Part shown: positions 17,023-25,779 of the stretch, piece by piece | How positions within the stretch are numbered: position 1 is the first letter of the stretch | Layout of the letters: the number at the start of each line of letters is the position of its first letter | Source: an uncultured Eubacteriales bacterium | Lineage (GTDB): Bacteria; Bacillota; Clostridia; Oscillospirales; Butyricicoccaceae | Length of the DNA stretch: 32,199 nt | NCBI GenBank assembly: GCA_910586105.1 | Contig: CAJUGU010000028.1 | Span: 2,678-34,876, forward strand | Direction: 5' to 3' | Made by a program: the position numbers and the translations under genes | The notes under the pieces: generated by a model | What the model saw: the letters and a program-made list of their open reading frames with translations, nothing else | Databases searched by the model: none | Told to the model about the DNA's origin: nothing

Positions 17023-18165
17023 ATGGCTGATAAAAGAGATTATTATGAGGTGCTCGGCGTTTCCAAAAGCGCCAGCGACGACGAGATCAAGAAGGCGCAC
17101 CGCAAGCTCGCGAAAAAATACCACCCCGACCTCAACAAGGACAACCCGGAGGCGGCGGAGAAGTTCAAGGAGCTGAACGAGGCTTACGAGGTGCTTTCCG
17201 ACCACGACAAAAAGGCAAAATACGATCAGTTCGGCTTTGCGGGCGTCGATCCCAATTATGGCGGCGGGGGCGGCGGCTTCAGCGGCTTTGGCGGGTTCGA
17301 TATGGGCGATCTGGGCGATATTTTCGGCTCGTTCTTCGGCGGCGGTTCGACCCGTTCCCGCCGGAACGCCCCCCAGCGCGGCGAAACCCTGCGGCAGCGC
17401 GTCATGCTCTCTTTTGAGGAGGCGGCGTTCGGCTGTGAGAAAGAAATATCCATCGGGCGCATCGAGACCTGCGAGGAATGCAACGGTTCCGGCGCGGCCC
17501 CGGGGACTTCGGCGGAAACCTGTTCCAACTGCCGCGGCTCCGGCACGGTGACCCAGACCCAGCGCACCCCGCTCGGGATGTTCCAGACGCAGACCGCCTG
17601 CCCGAACTGCCGGGGTACCGGTAAGATCATTAAAACGCCCTGTAAGAAGTGCGCCGGCAGCGGCAAAATCCGCAAGAGCCGCACCTTAAAGGTTAAAATT
17701 CCCGCAGGCATTGACGACGGGCAGTCTATCCAGCTGCGCGGACAGGGCGGCGCAGGCTCCAACGGCGGGCCCGCAGGCGATGTGATCGTCACCATCGGCA
17801 TCCGCCCGCACCCGTTCTTTACCCGCGAAGGGTCGGACGTGCTGTGCGAGATCCCGATCTCGTTCACACAGGCGGCGCTCGGCGATACCTTACAGGTGCC
17901 GACCATCGACGGCAAGATCGAATATACCGTGCCGGAAGGCACCCAGACGGGCGCGGTGTTCCGCCTGCGCGGCAAAGGCATTCAGAATGTCAACGGGCGC
18001 GGGCGCGGCGATCAGTTTGTACGCGTGAACATCGAGGTTCCGAAAAACCTTTCGCAAAAGCAAAAGGAACTGCTGCGCGAGTTTGAGGAATCCAGCCGCG
18101 CCAACCATACCAGCCGACAGGGCTTCTGGGAAAAGGTGAAGAACGCCTTTAAAGGCGAGCAGTAA
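17023..18165 (+). CDS. dnaJ: Chaperone protein DnaJ (Hsp40)
   Basis: DnaJ (380 residues) delivers substrates to DnaK and stimulates its ATPase. The J domain (1-70) has the HPD motif in KYHPDLNKDN. The Gly/Phe-rich segment (about 75-115) includes GFSGFGGFDMGDLGDIFGSF. The zinc domain has four CxxCxGxG repeats: CEECNGSG, CSNCRGSG, CPNCRGTG and CKKCAGSG. The C-terminal substrate domains follow, with VKIPAGIDDGQSIQLRGQG. The length is typical of full type I DnaJ. It is the last gene of the operon and is followed by a strong shared terminator. Confidence 0.98.
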   Translation: MADKRDYYEVLGVSKSASDDEIKKAHRKLAKKYHPDLNKDNPEAAEKFKELNEAYEVLSDHDKKAKYDQFGFAGVDPNYGGGGGGFSGFGGFDMGDLGDIFGSFFGGGSTRSRRNAPQRGETLRQRVMLSFEEAAFGCEKEISIGRIETCEECNGSGAAPGTSAETCSNCRGSGTVTQTQRTPLGMFQTQTACPNCRGTGKIIKTPCKKCAGSGKIRKSRTLKVKIPAGIDDGQSIQLRGQGGAGSNGGPAGDVIVTIGIRPHPFFTREGSDVLCEIPISFTQAALGDTLQVPTIDGKIEYTVPEGTQTGAVFRLRGKGIQNVNGRGRGDQFVRVNIEVPKNLSQKQKELLREFEESSRANHTSRQGFWEKVKNAFKGEQ

Positions 18166-18228
18166 ATAAAAAAGCCGGCGCGCCGGAAGCGCCAAATTTG
18201 TTCCGGTAAGGGTAATTTGACGCTTCCT

Positions 18229-18267
18229 AAAAGAGCATCCGCTTCATCAAAAAGCGGATGCTCTTTT
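18229..18267. terminator. Strong bidirectional terminator between dnaJ and paralogue A
   Basis: A 16-base arm at 18229-18244 (AAAAGAGCATCCGCTT) pairs perfectly with 18252-18267 and is flanked by A and T runs. It serves dnaJ on the plus strand and the convergent unknown gene on the minus strand. A near-identical terminator ends paralogue B (19260-19302), showing it was duplicated with the gene. Confidence 0.85.
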
Positions 18268-18321
18268 TCAATCCTCCCGCTGATTGTACACGGCGCTTTC
18301 GGGATCGCGCAAAACCGTGTT

Positions 18322-18894
18322 TCAGCCGCCGGACTGCTCCAACAGCTCAAACAGCGTGTCCAGCGTATCCACTTGGGAAATCGGCAGTGATTCCAACACT
18401 TTTTCCCAATCGATTCCAGACAGCATATCCGTCATCATGAGCGGGTCCCAGCCGTCTGGCTCCAGCGGGCCGTAGCTGACCGTTATCTCACTGGCGTCCC
18501 CTGTTGTCATGATTGCACCCAACCCGACAGCATCCTGATACTGCTCTGGCGTGATACACCCCATATCGACCATCGTCCGCAATGCCTCGATTTTTTCAAA
18601 GTCGCTAAGTTCGCCCGAATAACGCTCCTTCAAATATTGTATGTTTTCATCGTTCCAGCCGTCGCTGTTTGGAATCTCCACCGGCGGACGGCTTTTGCTC
18701 CATTCATGGTACCTCCCAAGCATATTGCTGATCCTGCACGCGTAAAGCTGCCTGTCCTGTGCATTTTCAAATGTACGCGGCTGCTGTTTCTGAGCTGCCG
18801 CCGCCATCAGATCCACGAAAGCGGGCTTGCCCTGTGTTGCAGACTGCCTGCGCTGCAAAATCTGTCCGCAGCCGGTATAAGGGGTGATTTGCAT
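18322..18894 (-). CDS. Unknown protein, tandem paralogue A
   Basis: This 190-residue protein (start MQITPYTGCGQIL) has no signal peptide, membrane segment or family I recognise. I start at 18894 because GGAGG lies 8-9 bases before that ATG; the ATG five codons upstream overlaps the ribosome site. The central block PPVEIPNSDGWNDENIQYLK and the segment ALRTMVDMGCITPEQYQDAV are the best conserved against paralogue B (19354-19920). By hand about 160 of 190 aligned residues are identical. Differences cluster at residues 44-62 and around 125. After the TGA at 18322-18324 the same frame stays open for 17 codons (starts NTVLRDPESAV) to another TGA, and this is shared with paralogue B. Its 3' end meets the dnaJ terminator. 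Confidence 0.75.
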   Translation of the reverse strand: MQITPYTGCGQILQRRQSATQGKPAFVDLMAAAAQKQQPRTFENAQDRQLYACRISNMLGRYHEWSKSRPPVEIPNSDGWNDENIQYLKERYSGELSDFEKIEALRTMVDMGCITPEQYQDAVGLGAIMTTGDASEITVSYGPLEPDGWDPLMMTDMLSGIDWEKVLESLPISQVDTLDTLFELLEQSGG

Positions 18895-18909
18895 AGCTGT
18901 TCCCTCCAT

Positions 18910-19228
18910 TTAACCTTTCTTAATTTTGCCAATTCTGGCGGTTATGTTCCCTGATCCATGCCTATCTGGGGCTTAATTTTTATCGCCTGCCTTTCATATC
19001 AGTTCTGCGCATATGGCATACGCCGAAGGGCTTGCCAAAACCTCTCGATTTGCCCTTCGTTATAATATGTACTCAGGCTCCCCCATTTTGGACATTTACA
19101 TCAAAATTTTTCAATCATTTTTTGAGGCGCATGGGTGAACATTAAACCGGCTGCGCTGTTACGATTTTGTGCCTGCACCTTCGCTGCCCCGAGCTGTGAC
19201 TGCCGCAGGCACCGGCTTCCATTTTATT
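18910..19228. other. Intergenic spacer between the paralogues
   Basis: No gene is supported in these 319 bases, which are more AT-rich than the flanks. An 8-bp inverted repeat (CGAAGGGC ... GCCCTTCG, near 19022-19057) may be an operator or leader stem for paralogue A. A TATAAT on the plus strand follows near 19060 with no gene to serve. The minus-strand promoter of paralogue A must lie here but no good -35/-10 pair was found. Confidence 0.4.
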
Positions 19229-19230
19229 TT

Positions 19231-19259
19231 GGCAAGGCGGGCGATAATTTTTCGCTTCC
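19231..19259 (-). repeat. Short dispersed motif (copy 2 of 3)
   Basis: GGCAAGGCGGGCGATAATTT followed by a TCGCTTCC-like end occurs here. Related copies lie at 18203-18228 (shortened) and 22023-22053. Each is at the downstream end of a minus-strand gene in the accessory island, so it looks like a shared 3' flank. Confidence 0.5.
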
Positions 19260-19302
19260 AAAAAGAGCATCCGTTTCATCAAAAAGCGGATGCTCTTTTT
19301 TA
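19260..19302 (-). terminator. Terminator of paralogue B
   Basis: AAAAAGAGCATCCG (19260-19273) pairs with CGGATGCTCTTTTT (19287-19300). It is nearly identical to the terminator at 18229-18267 and lies at the same distance after the paralogue's stop codon. Confidence 0.85.
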
Positions 19303-19353
19303 ATCTTCCTGCTGATTGTACACGGCGCTTTCGGGATCGCGCAAAACCGTGTT

Positions 19354-19920
19354 TCAGCCGCCGGACTGTTCCAACAGCTCAAACAGCGCATCCAGCGTAT
19401 CCACTTTAGAAATCGGCAGCGATTCCAACACTTTTTCCCAGTCAGTCCCAGACAGCATATCCATCATCATGAACGGGTCCCAACCGTCTGGCTCCAGCGG
19501 GCCGTAGCTGACCGTTATCTCACTGGCGTCCCTTATTGTCACATTCACCCCGACAGCATCCTGATACTGCTCCGGCGTGATACAGCCCATATCGACCATC
19601 GTCCGCAATGCCTCGATTTTTTCAAAGGCACCAAGTTCGCCCGTATAACGATCCTTCAAATATTGTATGTTTTCATCGTTCCACCCGTCGCTGTTCGGAA
19701 TCTCCACCGGCGGACGGCTTTTGCTCCATTCGTAATACTCTCCAAACATATTGAGTACTCTGCGATCATGAAGCCGCCTTTCCTGTGCATTTTCAAATGT
19801 ACGCGGCTGCTGTTTCTGAGCTGCCGCCGCCATTAGATCCCCGAAATCGGACTTGCCCTGTGTTACAGACTGCCTGCGCGGCAAAATTTGTCCGCAGCCG
19901 GTATAAGGGGTGATTTGCAT
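19354..19920 (-). CDS. Unknown protein, tandem paralogue B
   Basis: This 188-residue protein is closely related to paralogue A (18322-18894); the function is unknown and no domain is recognised. Start MQITPYTGCGQIL is placed at 19920 after GGAGG. It differs from A by a two-residue deletion near residue 125 and by changes focused on residues 44-62 (QERRLHDRRVLNMFGEYYE). It begins only 26 bp after the stop of the secreted-protein gene at 19947, so it probably ends the operon XRE regulator - secreted protein 1 - secreted protein 2 - paralogue B. As in A, the frame past the TGA (19354-19356) stays open for 17 codons with one amino-acid change and a TGA-to-TAA swap at the far stop. No membrane or export signal is visible. 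Confidence 0.75.
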   Translation of the reverse strand: MQITPYTGCGQILPRRQSVTQGKSDFGDLMAAAAQKQQPRTFENAQERRLHDRRVLNMFGEYYEWSKSRPPVEIPNSDGWNDENIQYLKDRYTGELGAFEKIEALRTMVDMGCITPEQYQDAVGVNVTIRDASEITVSYGPLEPDGWDPFMMMDMLSGTDWEKVLESLPISKVDTLDALFELLEQSGG

Positions 19921-19946
19921 AGCTATTACCTCCATTGCCGAACGGT

Positions 19947-20726
19947 TTACTGGTTAAAAATGGTTCTTGTGAAACTCATTGCGGACTGTGTCGTCTTTGT
20001 GGACTTATTGAAGTAATAAAAACCACCGCTGAGCAAAAGCTCCGGCTGATTTGCCGGGTCCGTCGTTCCAACGAAATTTGCTGTCAAATAAACGGTTTGA
20101 TTTCCGGGTTTGCCATTGCATTCAAACCGAACCTTCCCATTCGCATTCCGGTTTGCCAGACAATTGGACGACGGCGTAAACTCATAATACTTGGGATACG
20201 AACCAATGTAATCCGAGTAAATGTTGAATGCGGTCTGCATAATCCACGCATTTGCAACATAACCCGAATTTTTGGTGAATATCTCCATTAACCTTTGCGT
20301 GCTTGCTTCAGGGACACCCATTGTACCGCCAAAGTCAACAGCCTCACCCCAGTTGTAATATCCATACAGTTCTTCAATATTCCGAATTGTATTATTGGTC
20401 GCATCATAATGCGCTGGCCATACAACTATCCGCTTAATGTAAGATGCGCAGCCACTGGCAACCGAAATTCTCGGCGATATACCGATATCGGCATTATCAG
20501 CAGAGGTTATTTCAAATTTCACATCATCAGCATTTTGAACCGTGATTTTAGAAGTATCACCAACAATGATGCCATACTCCTGCGCTTCAGTATCAAAAGT
20601 ATCACCTTCTGTCGCAGCAGCAGTATCAACGGAAATAGGGGCTTCTGATTCTACCGCAAATGCGGGCACGCTAATCAACATACAGAGCATAAACGCCGTA
20701 ATCAAACTTACAATTTTTTTAAACAT
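19947..20726 (-). CDS. Secreted protein of unknown function (operon gene 3)
   Basis: This 259-residue protein has a clear Sec signal peptide: KK near the N-terminus, a hydrophobic core and a likely cut after VPAFA (residue ~24). The mature protein starts with an acidic, low-complexity stretch, then a region with ISVASGCASYIKRIVVWPAH, GYYNWGEAVDFGGTMG and YYEFTPSSNCLANRNANGK. It resembles no family I know. It is AT-rich relative to the core genes, suggesting acquisition by transfer. It lies 24 bp after the smaller secreted-protein gene and is co-directional with the XRE membrane regulator, so it is likely an output of that regulator or a partner at the cell surface. Two Cys residues in the mature part could form a disulfide. 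Confidence 0.8.
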   Translation of the reverse strand: MFKKIVSLITAFMLCMLISVPAFAVESEAPISVDTAAATEGDTFDTEAQEYGIIVGDTSKITVQNADDVKFEITSADNADIGISPRISVASGCASYIKRIVVWPAHYDATNNTIRNIEELYGYYNWGEAVDFGGTMGVPEASTQRLMEIFTKNSGYVANAWIMQTAFNIYSDYIGSYPKYYEFTPSSNCLANRNANGKVRFECNGKPGNQTVYLTANFVGTTDPANQPELLLSGGFYYFNKSTKTTQSAMSFTRTIFNQ

Positions 20727-20750
20727 TATACTTAACCTCTCTTATTGTAA

Positions 20751-21191
20751 TCAACACTGGATACTTCCAGATACACTAACCTTTTTTCCTGAATTGTTTC
20801 TCATAGCCAACGTATAGCTTCCGGATTTATTAACCCGGATTGTCTCATTAACGCTTCCACCTGTAACACTCACGTAATGGAATATTCCGTCTTCATCAAT
20901 CAAACCGAAATCCATACTTGCATCTACCGGCGTATACTCAGCAATAATCGTCGCTGTGTCACCCTTTTTTAATGGAATTGGATGAGCTGCCTCGCTTCGC
21001 TTATAAGCAGGAATGCTCACGGTAAAACTTCCAGTTGCCCTTGCAATTTCAGCTATGTCAAACACGATTATATCCGCTGAACTCACTACAGGTTCTCCGT
21101 TCAATGCTGCGGCATTGACGTTAAAGCAAAGACAACTGGCCATCATCATAAAGACCGGTATCAAACAAAACACTTTGCGCATTTTCTTCAC
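20751..21191 (-). CDS. Small secreted protein (operon gene 2)
   Basis: This 146-residue protein has a Sec signal peptide (MKKMRKVFCLIPVFMMMASC and following, likely cut near VNAAA). The mature part of about 118 residues is strand-rich and ends NKSGSYTLAMRNNSGKKVSV plus SGSIQC. That resembles the C-terminal beta-sandwich pattern of small Firmicutes secreted proteins (GxYxLxVxNNS). No enzyme motif is present. AGGAGG-type sequence lies just before the ATG. It sits 12 bp after the XRE membrane regulator stop and 24 bp before the next secreted gene. The three appear to be one transcript, so surface sensing together with the regulator is a plausible inference. Confidence 0.8.
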   Translation of the reverse strand: MKKMRKVFCLIPVFMMMASCLCFNVNAAALNGEPVVSSADIIVFDIAEIARATGSFTVSIPAYKRSEAAHPIPLKKGDTATIIAEYTPVDASMDFGLIDEDGIFHYVSVTGGSVNETIRVNKSGSYTLAMRNNSGKKVSVSGSIQC

Positions 21192-21203
21192 CTCCTTTCT
21201 TTA

Positions 21204-21818
21204 TCAGTCTCCAGCCGTCCACTGGAAAAAGATCGTATCGGACTCATCCCATGTTGTTGTGTCTTCTTGCTTCAAATCCTCTATGGGTCTTATCTTGTCT
21301 GGCTCCTGTTTCAACGCAATTCTGTATCCCGCAAGCGCCATGATAGTTGCCAGCAAAACAGAAACAAGAACCAGAAACCACTTGCGCGAAACAGCAACGG
21401 TCACTTGCATTACCAGTTCAGCCCCGCCGCCGCCAGGCCGCGTCTTTTGCTCCGCTTTACCCACGGTCTCAGGCTCAGGTTTCCCCGCAGGCGTTTGCTC
21501 ATACTCAGCCATCACAGGTACAACCAATGCTTCAGCCGCCGCAGGCGCCCTTTCCTCGGGAAGCGGCAGTACCGCCGCTTCGGCAGGCGGTTCCTTTCCA
21601 CCCAGGTTTTCCGGCTCATCAAGGCTGTCATTCAGCAAGTAATCGACTGAAACTCCATACATCTCGCTGAGATATTTCAGATTGTCCGTGGACGGCATCG
21701 ACGCCCCCACTTCCCACCTGGATATCGCCTGCCTTGATACGCCCAGTTTCTCCGCTGCGTTCAGCTGCGACAGTCCGCTTTGTCTGCGCAGCCGCACAAG
21801 TTTTTCTTCCAGTTTCAT
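21204..21818 (-). CDS. Membrane-anchored XRE-family regulator
   Basis: This 204-residue protein has an N-terminal HTH_3 domain (about 7-60: LVRLRRQSGLSQLNAAEKLG, VSRQAISRWEVG, YGVSVDYLLND). A flexible Pro/Ala/Glu linker (62-135) leads to one membrane helix (about 146-167: WFLVLVSVLLATIMALAGY) and an outside tail of about 35 residues rich in Asp/Glu with WDESDTIFFQW. The layout puts the DNA-binding part in the cytoplasm and the tail outside, like one-component membrane regulators. It heads a 4-gene minus-strand unit with two secreted proteins and paralogue B. A promoter with good spacing lies just upstream and the leader is very short. Targets are unknown; the operon itself is the likely one. 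Confidence 0.85.
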   Translation of the reverse strand: MKLEEKLVRLRRQSGLSQLNAAEKLGVSRQAISRWEVGASMPSTDNLKYLSEMYGVSVDYLLNDSLDEPENLGGKEPPAEAAVLPLPEERAPAAAEALVVPVMAEYEQTPAGKPEPETVGKAEQKTRPGGGGAELVMQVTVAVSRKWFLVLVSVLLATIMALAGYRIALKQEPDKIRPIEDLKQEDTTTWDESDTIFFQWTAGD

Positions 21819-21832
21819 CCGGCTTCCCCCTT

Positions 21833-21862
21833 ATTGTATCAGAATATCTGCCTTTTCATCAA
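21833..21862 (-). promoter_or_regulatory. Promoter of the XRE/secreted-protein operon
   Basis: On the minus strand TTGATG (21857-21862), 18 bp and TACAAT (21833-21838) form a sigma-A-type promoter about 15 bases before the ATG. GGGGGAAG provides the ribosome site. The leader is too short for a riboswitch. Confidence 0.6.
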
Positions 21863-21933
21863 CCGCATACGCTTTACATCCGCGCAATCTACAGTTGCAC
21901 ATCCTTTTTTGTAAATGCCAACCCTCCCGGCAC

Positions 21934-21975
21934 AAAAAGCCCGCTGTCTAGAGCCTCCCTTGCAGCGGGCTAAAA
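21934..21975 (-). terminator. Terminator downstream of the 22076-22783 gene
   Basis: AGCCCGCTG (21938-21946) pairs with CAGCGGGCT (21963-21971). On the minus strand the stem is followed by TTTTTG. It separates the secreted-protein gene from the XRE operon. Confidence 0.75.
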
Positions 21976-22022
21976 CAATGATGTCTTTGCAGGGGCCGGA
22001 GCATTTCAATTCACTCTTTGCT

Positions 22023-22053
22023 CCGGCAAGGCGGGCGGTAATTTGACGTTTCC
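22023..22053 (-). repeat. Short dispersed motif (copy 3 of 3)
   Basis: CCGGCAAGGCGGGCGGTAAT followed by TTGACGTTTCC matches the motifs at 18203-18228 and 19231-19259. As there, it lies just after the end of a minus-strand gene. Confidence 0.5.
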
Positions 22054-22075
22054 AATGCGCCAGCTTTTGGGTTGT

Positions 22076-22783
22076 TTATAGGCCGGTGCAGCGCAGCGCT
22101 GCGAAGGCTTCCAGCGCCGCTGACAGCTCCATATTGTAGGTTTCATAAACGTAGGCGCAGCCGTCCTCCTGCCAGCAGAAGAAGATCGACCGCTCATAGA
22201 TCGACACCTCGCCCTGACCGGCGACCGGTCGAAGCTTTTCCCAGCCCTCCGCAGTCTGTCGGGATACGGTCAAGGCGTCGCTGCGGACGGTCTGAAAGCT
22301 CCATCCATTCTGTGTCCAGCGAACGTCTGTATTCCCCGCCCGGCATTGCGCCTCCACGCTGGGGATCAGTATACAGAGCGCCGCAGGCGCTTCTTCCTCT
22401 GCTTCAGGGGCAACCCGGACAGGGTCGCCCTGCCACGGCGAACGCTGCCCCTGCGCGTCCTCACGCACGCCTGACAGGCAGCCTAAACGGCAGGCCAGCG
22501 ACAGCCCTGTCGCATCCGGGTAAGGTTCCCCGCCCTGATAATTTGCAAGGTCGTAAATCTCCACCCGGTAGGCTCCCGGTTGGACTTCACCCGCAAAATA
22601 ATATTGGATGGTTTCCCCTTCCCGGCTTTCCGGTAAATCTGCCGGAAGATAGACCGGTATCCCCGCTCCCGTCAGCGGTAGCTGTTCCAATTCATACGCC
22701 GTTACCGTGGAAGCATCCGGCGCACCGGCTCCGAGCGCGATCAGGCAAAGCGCTGCCGCCGCCGTTTGTATAATCCCATTCAT
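22076..22783 (-). CDS. Secreted protein of unknown function
   Basis: This 235-residue protein begins with a signal peptide (MNGIIQTAAAALCLIALGAG, likely cut after APDAS or nearby) and has no lipobox. The mature part includes YYFAGEVQPGAYRVEIYDLA and a C-terminal stretch VSIYERSIFFCWQEDGCAYV followed by a MELSAALEAFAAL helix. This strand-then-helix ending recalls the DUF4367 type found at the end of Firmicutes surface/anti-sigma proteins, but the match is weak and I do not claim it. GGGAGG precedes the ATG. The gene has its own promoter, a palindromic operator candidate and its own terminator, so it is a single-gene unit next to the XRE operon. GC content is like the core genome, unlike the adjacent AT-rich operon. 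Confidence 0.7.
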   Translation of the reverse strand: MNGIIQTAAAALCLIALGAGAPDASTVTAYELEQLPLTGAGIPVYLPADLPESREGETIQYYFAGEVQPGAYRVEIYDLANYQGGEPYPDATGLSLACRLGCLSGVREDAQGQRSPWQGDPVRVAPEAEEEAPAALCILIPSVEAQCRAGNTDVRWTQNGWSFQTVRSDALTVSRQTAEGWEKLRPVAGQGEVSIYERSIFFCWQEDGCAYVYETYNMELSAALEAFAALRCTGL

Positions 22784-22821
22784 TGTGAATGCCCTCCCTT
22801 TGCGCTTGACGCGCTAAATTT

Positions 22822-22867
22822 ACCACTTTAGTGGTTTCATTATAGCACAGCCATCCGGGAAAGACAA
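22822..22867 (-). promoter_or_regulatory. Promoter with palindromic operator for the secreted-protein gene
   Basis: On the minus strand TTGTCT (22862-22867), 17 bp and TATAAT (22839-22844) form a strong promoter. The palindrome ACCACTTTAGTGGT (22822-22835, 6-bp arms) covers the expected transcription start, a classic repressor position. The repressor is not identified; the nearby XRE regulator is one candidate. Confidence 0.65.
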
Positions 22868-22887
22868 GGACTGCTCAAAGCGGTTTC

Positions 22888-22919
22888 AAAAGCTCTGCGG
22901 ATTTGATCCGCCGCTTTTT
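22888..22919 (-). terminator. Terminator of the GNAT gene
   Basis: AAAAGC / GCTTTT outer arms with an inner GCGGAT / ATCCGC stem lie about 80 bases after the GNAT stop on the minus strand. The symmetry would let it act in both directions. Confidence 0.5.
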
Positions 22920-22996
22920 ATGTTTCCGACCTTCAACGCGCGTGCAGCGTTCGGCTCTGTTCCGACTGCCATCTCCCGAATGGCCTTATATCGCTT

Positions 22997-23470
22997 TCAC
23001 AATCGGCAGCGCATGATATATTCCTCTGCATTCTCATCAACTACCTCAAACCCCTTTTTTTCATACATTTTCACAGCATAATTTGCCTTTTGTACCGAAA
23101 GCGAAGCCTGTTGATACCCTTTGCTTTTGAGGATGCGGAGCATTTCGTTCATCAGCGCAGTACCGATCCCCATGCCCCGGTACTCCGCGAGCAATGAAAT
23201 CGCAAAGGATGGGGTTTCATCATCGATATGCCCATAATCATTCATGATGCGTACCCAGACCGCGCCCACCGCCCTTTGGCCGACTTCCGCGAGCAATCCT
23301 ATATCGCTTTCCTGTTTGCCAAAGCCGGCGATATAAACCTGTAGTTCCGGACGGCCGGTTATCGATCGGGGCGGCGCGGGCATTCCTTCCGGTACGAAGA
23401 TCGCTTCGTATAAAAAACGTTCCAGCAGGCCATATTCTTCCCGCAATATGGGCCTGATCCGATATTCCAT
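22997..23470 (-). CDS. GNAT-family N-acetyltransferase
   Basis: This 157-residue cytoplasmic acetyltransferase covers one complete GNAT fold. Motif A, FAISLLAEYRGMGIGTALMN, binds acetyl-CoA (pattern R-G-x-G-I-G). It is followed by motif B, SLSVQKANYAVKMYEKKGFEVV, and an N-terminal IRPILREEYGLLERFLYEA. The substrate cannot be told from sequence; such stand-alone GNATs modify amino acids, drugs or proteins. AAAGGAGG lies 5-6 bases before the ATG. It is a single gene between the secreted-protein gene and the groEL terminator. The length is typical and nothing is missing. Confidence 0.9.
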   Translation of the reverse strand: MEYRIRPILREEYGLLERFLYEAIFVPEGMPAPPRSITGRPELQVYIAGFGKQESDIGLLAEVGQRAVGAVWVRIMNDYGHIDDETPSFAISLLAEYRGMGIGTALMNEMLRILKSKGYQQASLSVQKANYAVKMYEKKGFEVVDENAEEYIMRCRL

Positions 23471-23555
23471 ATTTGCCTCCTTTCATGACATCCGGCGCGT
23501 CAGAACCGTACCGCTCTGCATACGGTCTTTTCTCAGCAGCGCGGGCATCTTAATC

Positions 23556-23590
23556 AAAAAAACCGGCACACGCCAAAGCGTGTACCGGCC
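23556..23590 (-). terminator. Terminator of the groESL operon
   Basis: CCGGCACACGC (23563-23573) pairs with GCGTGTACCGG (23578-23588) with one mismatch. On the minus strand seven T residues follow. It lies 60 bp after the groEL stop codon. Confidence 0.85.
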
Positions 23591-23648
23591 TTTCAAAATC
23601 AGATTGAATTGGGGCGCTCCCCCAAAAGACGAGCTTTTCGGCGGCTGC

Positions 23649-25283
<1,635 letters not shown>

Positions 25284-25326
25284 GATTACATTCCTCCCAA
25301 AACTGGTTTACGTTGACCTGAAAAAA

Positions 25327-25611
25327 TTACTCCACGACCGCGAGGATATCGCCCTGCCGTACTACGATCAGCTCTTCGCCGTCGATCTTGACTTCCGTGC
25401 CGGAATACTTGCTGGTGATGACCTTATCGCCCGGCTTGACCTGTATCACGACTTCCTTGCCGTCTACGACGCCGCCGGGTCCGACGGCCAACACTTCCGC
25501 GACCTGCGGCTTTTCCTTTGCAGAGCCTGCAAGGATGATGCCGGACGCCGTTGTCTCCTCCGCCTCGACCATCTTGATGACGACGCGGTCAGAAAGGGGT
25601 TTCAATTTCAT
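25327..25611 (-). CDS. groES: Co-chaperonin GroES (Hsp10)
   Basis: GroES (94 residues) is the heptameric lid for GroEL. The family pattern is continuous: KLKPLSDRVVIKMVEAEE, the mobile loop ETTASGIILAGSAKEKPQ, VLAVGPGGVVDGKEV, KPGDKVITSKYSGTEVKIDG and EELIVVRQGDILAVVE. AGGAGG lies 8-9 bases before the ATG. It is the first gene of groES-groEL, 38 bp downstream of the CIRCE operator. Confidence 0.98.
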   Translation of the reverse strand: MKLKPLSDRVVIKMVEAEETTASGIILAGSAKEKPQVAEVLAVGPGGVVDGKEVVIQVKPGDKVITSKYSGTEVKIDGEELIVVRQGDILAVVE

Positions 25612-25649
25612 GATCTATTCCTCCTAAGATTTTAGAATACGTTTCCAGG

Positions 25650-25688
25650 TTAGCACTCAATCAGCTCGAGTGCTAATTTACTATTATA
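25650..25688 (-). promoter_or_regulatory. groESL promoter with CIRCE operator
   Basis: A perfect CIRCE (TTAGCACTC, 9 bases, GAGTGCTAA) lies at 25650-25676. On the minus strand TATAAT lies directly upstream (25683-25688). The -35 at 17 bp (TGTTTT) is poor. As at hrcA, the operator covers the transcription start, so HrcA should block initiation. Confidence 0.92.
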
Positions 25689-25779
25689 ATACATCAACAG
25701 CCGCAAAAACACAAGAGAATTTTTTCCGGTTTCCCCGGCTTTTTTCGCAAAAAATCCGCTTTATCCAGGAATACCACTT

